Source: DASXAI01 sp963728985 (GTDB taxonomy: Bacteria; Actinomycetota; Acidimicrobiia; Acidimicrobiales; Ilumatobacteraceae). From it: a DNA stretch of 64,000 nt. The notes under the pieces were generated by a model. That model searched no databases. It saw only the letters and a list, made by a program, of their open reading frames with translations, and was not told the origin of the DNA. Both the position numbers and the translations under genes were made by a program. Location: NCBI GenBank assembly GCA_963728985.1, contig CAVSME010000003.1:434001-498000 (forward strand), read 5' to 3'. Positions 45,702 through 53,919 of this stretch are shown here, piece after piece (the stretch's first letter is position 1; each line of letters opens with the position of its first letter).

Positions 45702-46754
45702 GTGACGGACACCCTCGCCTTCACCGCCATCCCGGTCGTCGACCTCCGGCGCTGGCGCGGCTCGCCCGCCGATCGGGCAGCGCTGGCCGACGAGGTGTGC
45801 ACGATCTGCCACGAGGTCGGGTTCTTCCAGCTCGTCGGCCACGGGGTGCCGCCGTCGTTCGTGGCCGACTACTTCGCCGCCCTCCAGCGCTTCTTCGCCC
45901 TCCCCGAGGCGACGAAGGCGCGCATCGACAAGGCGAACTCGCGCCACTTCCGGGGCTGGGAGCGCGTCGGGGCCGAGCTGACGAACAACCACCTCGACTA
46001 CCGGGAGCAGCTCGACCTCTCGACCGAGAACCCCGAGTACCCGGCCGACGTCGAACCGGTGTACCTGCGCCTCGACGGTCCCAACCAGTGGCTACCCGAG
46101 GACCTCCTTCCCGGCTTCCGCGCCATCGTGGAGGAGTTCTTCGCTCGCCTGGGAGCAGTGGCCGACGAGCTGATGGACGTGCTGTCGACCGGCCTGGGGC
46201 TCGACCCGGGGCACCTGCGGGCCGTCTTCGGCGAGCGGCCGCTGTCGTTCGTGAAGCTGATCAGCTACCCACCTACACCGGCGGGCGAGGCCGGTGTGAA
46301 CGCTCATCACGACGCCGGCTTCCTCACGATCCTGCTGCAGCACGGCGTCGGCGGGCTGCAGGCGCTCAACCCGCTCGGCGAATGGGTCGACGTGGAACCA
46401 CGTGACGACGCGTTCGTGGTCAACCTCGGCGAGATGTTGCAGGAGATGACGGGCAACTACTTCGTGGCCACCACCCACCGGGTCATCACCGACCAGGCCC
46501 GGTTCTCCTCCGGGTACTTCCACGGGCCCGATCTGCGCACCCGGCTCGATCGCCTGCCCCTGGGGCCGGAGTTCGCCGCCGCCGTGGCCGCCAGCGAGCG
46601 CCACGCCACCGCCGGGTTCATGGCTCGGCGGGAGGAGCTGGCGGCCGGCCGCCAGGGCATCACCAGCGCCGCCGCCGCCGTGTACGGCGAGCAGATGTGG
46701 AACTACTACCGCCGCAGCTACCCCGACAACGTCCGTCGCCACTACGGCGACTGA
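45702..46754 (+). CDS. 2-oxoglutarate/Fe(II)-dependent oxygenase (isopenicillin N synthase family)
   Basis: 350 residues, full family length. VVDLRRWRGSPADRAALADE and EVGFFQLVGHGVPPSFV form the DIOX_N region, FFALPEATKARIDKANSRHF follows. Iron ligands: NAHHDAGFLTILLQ (His and Asp, about residue 200) and FVATTHRVITD (distal His, about 256), with QARFSSGYFHGP giving the Arg-x-Ser that binds 2-oxoglutarate. The substrate is unknown. GTG 45702 is chosen from the -10 box and the N-terminus. It ends one base before the convergent ABC-F stop, so transcripts must overlap. Confidence 0.9.
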   Translation: MTDTLAFTAIPVVDLRRWRGSPADRAALADEVCTICHEVGFFQLVGHGVPPSFVADYFAALQRFFALPEATKARIDKANSRHFRGWERVGAELTNNHLDYREQLDLSTENPEYPADVEPVYLRLDGPNQWLPEDLLPGFRAIVEEFFARLGAVADELMDVLSTGLGLDPGHLRAVFGERPLSFVKLISYPPTPAGEAGVNAHHDAGFLTILLQHGVGGLQALNPLGEWVDVEPRDDAFVVNLGEMLQEMTGNYFVATTHRVITDQARFSSGYFHGPDLRTRLDRLPLGPEFAAAVAASERHATAGFMARREELAAGRQGITSAAAAVYGEQMWNYYRRSYPDNVRRHYGD

Positions 46755-46755
46755 C

Positions 46756-48516
<1,761 letters not shown>

Positions 48517-48522
48517 CCCGGC

Positions 48523-48528
48523 AGGGTA
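48523..48528 (-). promoter_or_regulatory. -10 box TACCCT for the ABC-F gene
   Basis: TACCCT lies 6 bases before GTG 48516, leaderless layout; this also argues against an upstream TTG start at 48549. Confidence 0.5.
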
Positions 48529-48568
48529 CGACCACCCCACCGACGCCACCCCCCCGCCGTCCCCAAAT

Positions 48569-48624
48569 CGCGCAGCCTGAGCACTTGCTACCGCTGCAGC
48601 GGTACGAAGTGTTCAGGCTGCGCG
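48569..48624. repeat. Dispersed palindromic repeat type 1, copy B (56 bp)
   Basis: Same length and arms as 27725-27780 (outer CGCGCAGCCTGA, inner TACCGC/GCGGTA) with loop TGCA. Both copies are preceded by a short CCAAA or CCCAAA. This copy lies in a divergent promoter region between ABC-F and ArsR. Confidence 0.9.
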
Positions 48625-48677
48625 CTGGGTGACACCCGGTAGGTTGTGCAGTGCTGGACGGCTATATAGCTGTGCGG

Positions 48678-48683
48678 TAATAT
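48678..48683 (+). promoter_or_regulatory. -10 box TAATAT and nearby palindrome for the ArsR gene
   Basis: TAATAT lies 7 bases before ATG 48691. Just upstream is the perfect palindrome GCTATATAGC (48661-48670), AT-rich in a GC-rich genome, a likely ArsR operator. Confidence 0.55.
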
Positions 48684-48690
48684 TGAGCCC

Positions 48691-49002
48691 ATGCCCGCCG
48701 CCACGTTCGAGGTGCTGGCCGAGCCGAATCGCCGCCGCATCCTCGACCTCCTCCTCGTCCAGGAGCAGCCGGTGGGCGCCCTGGTCGACGCCCTCGGCGT
48801 GAGCCAACCGGCCGTCTCCAAGCACCTGAAGGTCCTGCGCGACGCCGGCCTCGTCACCGTGCGGGCCGACGCCCAGCGCCGCCTCTACCGCGTCCGGGCC
48901 GAGCCCCTGCGAGCCGTCGACGACTGGCTGGAGCCGTACCGGGCCCGGTGGTCACGCCACCTCGACGACCTCGAACAGCACCTCGACACCATGGAGGACT
49001 GA
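48691..49002 (+). CDS. ArsR-family regulator
   Basis: 103 residues. Winged helix: EVLAEPNRRRILDLLLVQEQ, VDALGVSQPAVSKHLKVLRD, AGLVTVRADAQRRLYRVRAE, ending in a long helix with WLEPYRARWSRHLDDLEQHL. There are no metal-binding Cys pairs, so it belongs to the metal-free group usually paired with an SRPBCC gene, as here three bases downstream. ATG 48691 with a leaderless promoter and an AT-rich palindrome. The two genes probably form a self-regulated unit. Confidence 0.93.
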   Translation: MPAATFEVLAEPNRRRILDLLLVQEQPVGALVDALGVSQPAVSKHLKVLRDAGLVTVRADAQRRLYRVRAEPLRAVDDWLEPYRARWSRHLDDLEQHLDTMED

Positions 49003-49005
49003 CCC

Positions 49006-49518
49006 ATGGACGGACAGCTCGAACGCGCCGGCGATCGCTGGCAGCTCACCTTCGTACGCACCCTGCCCCACCCGCCCGAGAAGGTGTGGCGCGCCGTCAC
49101 CGAACCCGAGCACCTGGCCACCTGGTTCCCGGCCGACATCGAGGGCGACCGCGCCGCCGGCGCCGCGCTCCGGTTCGAGTTCCGCGACGGCGAAGGCCCC
49201 ACCCAGCCCGGAACCATGATCACGTTCGACCCGCCGAAGGTCCTGGAGTTCACCTGGGGCACCGAGCACTTCCGTATGGCGCTCGAACCCGACGGCGACG
49301 CCACGGTGCTCACCTTCGTGAACACGTTCGACGACCTGGGCAAGGCGGCGCGCGACGCCGCCGGCTGGCACACCTGCCTCGACGTGCTCGGCTACCACTT
49401 GACCGGCGACCAGCCACCGTGGGAGCAGCGTGCCCGCTGGGAGGAGGTCCATCCCGGATACGTCGAGGCGTTCGGCCCCGAGGCCGCCACGATCGGGCCG
49501 CCGGGCGCCAGCGGCTGA
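49006..49518 (+). CDS. SRPBCC (AHSA1-like) domain protein
   Basis: 170 residues. START/Bet v 1-like helix-grip fold of the Aha1 C-terminal-like group: LTFVRTLPHPPEKVWRAVTE, PEHLATWFPADIEGD, VLEFTWGTEHFRMALEPDGD, TVLTFVNTFDDLGKAARDAA and GWHTCLDVLGYHL. Binds a hydrophobic ligand in the family; role unknown. It follows the ArsR start gene by three bases, the standard ArsR-SRPBCC pair. Confidence 0.92.
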   Translation: MDGQLERAGDRWQLTFVRTLPHPPEKVWRAVTEPEHLATWFPADIEGDRAAGAALRFEFRDGEGPTQPGTMITFDPPKVLEFTWGTEHFRMALEPDGDATVLTFVNTFDDLGKAARDAAGWHTCLDVLGYHLTGDQPPWEQRARWEEVHPGYVEAFGPEAATIGPPGASG

Positions 49519-49540
49519 CCGATCGGCGGCGCACCGGCTC

Positions 49541-49546
49541 TACAGT
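49541..49546 (+). promoter_or_regulatory. -10 box TACAGT for the molybdenum hydroxylase gene
   Basis: TACAGT lies 6 bases before ATG 49553, leaderless layout. Confidence 0.5.
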
Positions 49547-49552
49547 CGGGCC

Positions 49553-51931
49553 ATGCCTGGATCGCTGCTGGGAACCGCCGTTCGGCGCGTCGAAGACCCC
49601 GAGCTCCTCGAGGGGCGGGGCACCTACGTCGCCAACCTCCGTGTCGACGGCCTCTTGCACCTGCGCTTCGTGCGCTCGACCGTTGCCCACGCCCGCATCA
49701 CCTCGATCGACACCGGCGAGGCGGCCGCGCTCCCGGGTGTCGTCGCCGTCCTGACCGCCGCCGACCTCGGGCTGCCCGCCCACTTCGGCATCATCGTGCT
49801 CAACCCGGCCGTCCCCCGGCCCCCGCTGGCCACCGACACCGTCTACTTCGTGGGCGATCCGGTCGCCGTCGTGGTGGCGGAGACGGCGGCCCAGGCGGAG
49901 GACGCCGCCGAAGCCGTGATCGTCGACTACGAGCCGCTCGACTCCCTGATCGACATGGAAGGCGCGCTGGCTGCCGACGCCCCGCAGCTGTACGACGGCG
50001 TGCCCGGCAACCTGATCGCCGGCCAACGGTCACCGAGCGACGACGCGCTGCTCGACGGCGCCGACGTGGTGGTGCGGGCCCGGATCGAGAACCAGCGCAT
50101 CGCCGTCATGCCCATGGAGGGCAACTCCATCGCCGTCGTGCCCGGACCGGACGGTGACGGCCACGACCTCACGATCCACGTCTCGACGCAGATGCCGCAC
50201 GGCCTGGCCAACATGGTGGCGGGCGTGTTCGAGCTCCCGGTCGAGTCGCTGCGCGTGGTCACGCCTCACGTCGGCGGTGGGTTCGGCGGCAAGGCCGGCC
50301 TCATCGCCGAGCACTCCGCCGTGATCGGCGCCGCCCGCCACCTCGGCCGCCCGGTCGTGTGGACCGAGAGCCGCTCGGAGAACCTCGTGGCGATGGCCCA
50401 TGGGCGCGGCCAGGTGCAGTACGTCGAGATGGGCTTCACCGCCGACGGCACGATCGTGGGCATGCGGGTCCGCTCCGTCGGCGACGCCGGCGCCTACGCC
50501 GGGTTCGGCGGCGCGCTCCTGCTGGGGCCGTCGCGCATGATGGCCCAGGGCGTGTACCGCATCCCCAAGATCGGGTTCGAGGGCGCCGTCGCCGCCACCA
50601 CCACCACACCCATGGGCGCCTTCCGCGGCGCCGGGCGTCCGGAAGCGGCCGCCATGCTCGAGCGCATCATGGACATCGCCGCCGACGAGCTCGACATCGA
50701 CCCGGTGGAACTGCGGCTGAAGAACCTCCTGGCCGACGACGTGTTCCCGTACACGACGCTGATGGGCACCACCTACGACAGCGGCGCGTACGCCCTCACG
50801 TTGCGAGAAGCGGTGCGGGCGTCGGGCTACGACGAGCTGCGCGCCGAGCAGGCCGCACGGAGGGAACGGGGCGACCGCAAGCTGCTCGGGATCGGCGTCG
50901 CCTCGTACGTCGAGGTGACGGCGGGCGGTGGCGGCAGTGAGTACGGTGCCGTCGAAGTGCACGAGGATGGGACCGCCACCATCAAGGTCGGCACGTCCGG
51001 CCACGGCCAGGGCCATCCCACATCGTTCGCCATGATCGTGGCCGACCGCCTCGGCATCCCGATGGAGTCGATCAAGTTCGTGCAGTCGGACACCGCCGTA
51101 GTGCCGCGGGGTGGCGGCACCGGCGGTTCGCGCTCGCTGCAACTCGGCGGCAGCGCGGTGGCCAAGGCGGCCGAGGCCGTCCTGGAACGGGCCAAGGACA
51201 TCGCCGGGCGACTGCTCGAAGCCGACGCCGCCGACGTGGTGGTGACCGACGACGGTCGCTTGGGCGTCGCCGGTGTGCCGGCGCGGGCCTTCACGTGGGC
51301 CGAGGTGGCGACCGCGGCGGTGGCCGACGGCGGCGAGCCCTTGGCCGTCGGGCTCGATGCCCAGCAGGAGGGGGCCACGTTCCCGTTCGGCGCCCACGTC
51401 GCCGTGGTGGAGGTCGACGCCGACACCGGCCACGTGGAGGTGCTGCGCCACGTCGCCGTCGACGACTGCGGTCGCATCCTCAACCCGCTTCTCGTGACCG
51501 GCCAGCAGCACGGCGGCATCGCCCAGGGGATCGCTCAGGCCTTGTGGGAGCAGGTCGTGTACGACCCCGACGGGAACCCGCTGACCGCCAACCTGGCCGA
51601 CTACGCGATGCCGTCGGCGGCCGAGTTCCCCACGTTCGAGACCACCAACACGCAGACGCCCACGCCGCTCAACCCGCTGGGCGCCAAGGGCATCGGCGAG
51701 TCCGGCACGATCGGCTCCACACCGTCGATCCAGAACGCCGTCGTCGACGCCGTGAGCCACCTCGGCGTTCGCCACATCGACATGCCGTGCACGCCCGAGC
51801 GCGTCTGGAGGGCGATCCAGGACGCCGAGCGCGGTACGTTGCCCCCGCTGTGGCGCGAGCCGCCGGCGGTGTTCGCCGATCTGCCGGTCGTGGCAGAAGC
51901 GGAGGCCACCGGGGGCGACGACGCGATCTGA
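49553..51931 (+). CDS. Xanthine dehydrogenase-family molybdopterin-binding subunit (orphan)
   Basis: 792 residues. Large catalytic subunit of a molybdenum hydroxylase (xanthine oxidase/CO dehydrogenase superfamily). N-terminal a/b hammerhead domain (LLGTAVRRVEDPELLEGRGT, ALPGVVAVLTAADLG), then molybdopterin-binding motifs: GGGFGGKAGLIAEHSAVIGA, TESRSENLVAMAHGRGQVQY, MGAFRGAGRPEAAAMLERIM (the AxRGAGR form of non-CO-oxidising enzymes), GTSGHGQGHPTSFAMI and the catalytic Glu in GAKGIGESGTIGSTPSIQNA. No gene for the FAD or [2Fe-2S] subunit is next to it, which is unusual. Followed by an SMP-30 gene 13 bp on. Confidence 0.92.
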   Translation: MPGSLLGTAVRRVEDPELLEGRGTYVANLRVDGLLHLRFVRSTVAHARITSIDTGEAAALPGVVAVLTAADLGLPAHFGIIVLNPAVPRPPLATDTVYFVGDPVAVVVAETAAQAEDAAEAVIVDYEPLDSLIDMEGALAADAPQLYDGVPGNLIAGQRSPSDDALLDGADVVVRARIENQRIAVMPMEGNSIAVVPGPDGDGHDLTIHVSTQMPHGLANMVAGVFELPVESLRVVTPHVGGGFGGKAGLIAEHSAVIGAARHLGRPVVWTESRSENLVAMAHGRGQVQYVEMGFTADGTIVGMRVRSVGDAGAYAGFGGALLLGPSRMMAQGVYRIPKIGFEGAVAATTTTPMGAFRGAGRPEAAAMLERIMDIAADELDIDPVELRLKNLLADDVFPYTTLMGTTYDSGAYALTLREAVRASGYDELRAEQAARRERGDRKLLGIGVASYVEVTAGGGGSEYGAVEVHEDGTATIKVGTSGHGQGHPTSFAMIVADRLGIPMESIKFVQSDTAVVPRGGGTGGSRSLQLGGSAVAKAAEAVLERAKDIAGRLLEADAADVVVTDDGRLGVAGVPARAFTWAEVATAAVADGGEPLAVGLDAQQEGATFPFGAHVAVVEVDADTGHVEVLRHVAVDDCGRILNPLLVTGQQHGGIAQGIAQALWEQVVYDPDGNPLTANLADYAMPSAAEFPTFETTNTQTPTPLNPLGAKGIGESGTIGSTPSIQNAVVDAVSHLGVRHIDMPCTPERVWRAIQDAERGTLPPLWREPPAVFADLPVVAEAEATGGDDAI

Positions 51932-51944
51932 TCCGGAGGAAACG

Positions 51945-52793
51945 ATGACGGTCGAGACGCTGACATTCGGATACGGGCTGATCGAGGGGCCGCGCGTGGC
52001 CCCCGACGGCGGCCTCTTCTTCAGCGACGTCCACAACGGCGGGGTACGTCGTCTCGATCCTGACGGGTCGGTCGAGGTCGTCGTGCCGAAGCGGCGCGGC
52101 GTCGGCGGCATCAGCCTGCACGCCGACGGCGGCATCGTGATGTCGGGCAAGAACGTCTGCCACGTTCGCGACGGCGAGACGCGCATCCTCTACGAGCGCG
52201 ACGACGTGGGCGGGTTCAACGACCTCTTCGTCGACGAGGCCGGACGGATCATCGTGGGGTCACTGCGCGACGATCCCTTCGGGGCCACCAAGGACCGCAA
52301 GACCGGCGACGCATACCGCATCGACGCACCGGGCGAGGCGGTGACGCTCTACACGGGCGTGGGCCTCTCCAATGGCATCGGCTTCTCGCCCGACGGCCGC
52401 CAGCTGTACCACGTGGACAGCGCCATCAACGGCATCCTCGTGCACGAGGTGGACCAGGATGGCGAGGTCGTGGAGGCCAGCGGGGCGACGTTCGTCCGCC
52501 TCGACCGCGGCACGCCCGACGGCCTCACGGTGGACACTGAGGGTGGCGTCTGGGTGGCCGTCGTGAACGAGGGCATGGTGGCCCGGTTCACGCCCGACGG
52601 GATGCCCGATCGCCAGATCAAGGTGCCGGCCACGTTCGTCACCAGCCTGTGCTTCGCCGGGCCCGATCGCGACGAGCTCATCGTGGTGACGGCCGACAAC
52701 ACCGACGACGCCAGCCGGGCCGGCACCGTGTTCAGGATCTCCGCCGACGAGGTGGGCGCCACGGGTCTGCCCGCCCCGCTGGCTCGGATCTGA
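51945..52793 (+). CDS. SMP-30/gluconolactonase family protein
   Basis: 282 residues. Lactonase-like beta-propeller: FGYGLIEGPRVAPDGGLFFS (metal Glu), VGGISLHADGGIVMSGKNVC, DDVGGFNDLFVDEAGRIIVG (Asn-Asp), GVGLSNGIGFSPDGRQLYHV and RGTPDGLTVDTEGGVWVAVV (final metal Asp). The Shine-Dalgarno GGAGG is five bases before ATG 51945. Position behind a molybdenum hydroxylase suggests it opens a lactone formed after hydroxylation; inference only. Confidence 0.93.
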   Translation: MTVETLTFGYGLIEGPRVAPDGGLFFSDVHNGGVRRLDPDGSVEVVVPKRRGVGGISLHADGGIVMSGKNVCHVRDGETRILYERDDVGGFNDLFVDEAGRIIVGSLRDDPFGATKDRKTGDAYRIDAPGEAVTLYTGVGLSNGIGFSPDGRQLYHVDSAINGILVHEVDQDGEVVEASGATFVRLDRGTPDGLTVDTEGGVWVAVVNEGMVARFTPDGMPDRQIKVPATFVTSLCFAGPDRDELIVVTADNTDDASRAGTVFRISADEVGATGLPAPLARI

Positions 52794-52908
52794 GTCAATC
52801 GACATCACCCGGACGGGCGAATTGTGACGATCTGGCGTCATCTTCGGGGCGGCCCGGCCTCTCTATAGGCAGCACGACGTGCTGACCGACCGGAGAGGGG
52901 CACCCCCC

Positions 52909-53025
52909 ATGGGCCTTGCGAGTTCGGATACCGGGTTCTGGCTGCTCGCCGCCGCTGGCGTCACCAGCCTGACGGCCACCTTCCTCCTGCTGGCGCGCTG
53001 GCCGAGGATGCGCCTCAAGGGGTGA
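52909..53025 (+). CDS. 38-residue single-helix membrane protein
   Basis: ATG 52909 after GGAGAGGGG; the chain has a short polar start (MGLASSDTG), one transmembrane helix (FWLLAAAGVTSLTATFLLLA) and a basic end (RWPRMRLKG), so the C-terminus is probably cytoplasmic. It stands alone between an SMP-30 gene and the glycosylase gene. The upstream 115 bases contain CTATAG as a possible -10. No family is recognised, and it is below the size most gene finders keep. Confidence 0.55.
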   Translation: MGLASSDTGFWLLAAAGVTSLTATFLLLARWPRMRLKG

Positions 53026-53033
53026 CCCGCTCC

Positions 53034-53039
53034 TAGCCT
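53034..53039 (+). promoter_or_regulatory. -10 box TAGCCT for the glycosylase gene
   Basis: TAGCCT lies 9 bases before ATG 53049. Leaderless or nearly so. Confidence 0.45.
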
Positions 53040-53048
53040 CCACGGCGC

Positions 53049-53855
53049 ATGCCGGAGGGCCACACCATCCACGAGCTGGCCCGGAACCATCGCCGGCTGC
53101 TCCGGGGCCGCCGGCTGGCCGTCAGCTCGCCCCAAGGCCGGTTCGCCGCCGGCGCCACGGTCCTCGACGGCCAGCGCCTCGAGGACGTCGAGGCCTACGG
53201 CAAGCACCTGTTCTACGAGTGGTCGAAGGGCGACCTTCTCCACGTCCATCTCGGCCTGTTCGGCCGGTTCCTGCTCTCCAAGGGTGCGTCGCCCCTGCCC
53301 GTCGGCGCCATTCGGCTCCGCCTGATCGCCGGCGGCGACGAGCGCCCACCGCTGACGCTCGATCTGCGAGGGCCGACCGAGTGCGCCATCGGGACGCCGG
53401 CTGATCGCGACGCCATCGTCGCCCGCTTGGGCCCGGATCCGCTGCGGACCGATGCCGAGCCGGAGCGGTTCTTCGCCCGTGCCGGCCGCACCAACCGGGC
53501 CATCGGCGCCGTCCTGCTCGACCAGTCGGTGATCGCCGGCCTGGGCAACGTGTACCGCTCGGAGGTGCTGTTCGTGTGCGGCGTCGATCCGCGACGCCCC
53601 GGTCGGGAGCTCAGCGCCGCCGAGTTGCAGTGCCTCTGGCACACGGCTCGATCCATGCTGCGCAAGGGCGTGCGCGACAGGCGCATCGTGACGGTGGATC
53701 CGAGCGAGCTCGACGTCCGTGCCGATCAAGGGCCGCGGCGGGGGGAGACGACGTACGTGTACCACCGGCCGGTGTGCCTGCGCTGCGGTTCGACGATCGA
53801 GCGTTTCGAGCTGGGCAACCGCATGAGCTACGCCTGCCCGCGCTGCCAACACTGA
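53049..53855 (+). CDS. Fpg/Nei-family DNA glycosylase/AP lyase
   Basis: 268 residues. Base-excision repair enzyme for oxidised bases. The chain starts MPEGHTIHELARN: Pro2 and Glu3 are the catalytic residues after Met removal, and the PEGH form marks the Nei branch. LHVHLGLFGRFLL, the H2TH region (GAVLLDQSVIAGLGNVYRSE) and a C-terminal zinc finger (CLRCGSTIERFELGNRMSYA then CPRC) are present. The PEGHTIH start and length resemble mycobacterial Nei2. It stands in its own transcription unit. Confidence 0.95.
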   Translation: MPEGHTIHELARNHRRLLRGRRLAVSSPQGRFAAGATVLDGQRLEDVEAYGKHLFYEWSKGDLLHVHLGLFGRFLLSKGASPLPVGAIRLRLIAGGDERPPLTLDLRGPTECAIGTPADRDAIVARLGPDPLRTDAEPERFFARAGRTNRAIGAVLLDQSVIAGLGNVYRSEVLFVCGVDPRRPGRELSAAELQCLWHTARSMLRKGVRDRRIVTVDPSELDVRADQGPRRGETTYVYHRPVCLRCGSTIERFELGNRMSYACPRCQH

Positions 53856-53919
53856 CAGCGACCATGAACGAGCGCCGCGCGCCGGCGCCGGCAACAACGA
53901 CGTGTACGGGCGTTGTCGT
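53856..53919. terminator. Convergent spacer with inverted repeats
   Basis: 64 bp between two convergent genes. It contains GC palindromes (GCCGGCGCCGGC) and an AACGAC...GTCGTT pair around 53896-53915. There is no T-run, so a terminator role is tentative. Confidence 0.3.

Noticed and set aside
49553..51931. Aerobic CO dehydrogenase large subunit (CoxL form I)
   Set aside because: The active-site loop is AFRGAGR, not AYRCSFR, and no coxS or coxM genes are adjacent.
53856..53919. A confident intrinsic terminator
   Set aside because: Inverted repeats exist but pair poorly and no T-run follows on either strand.
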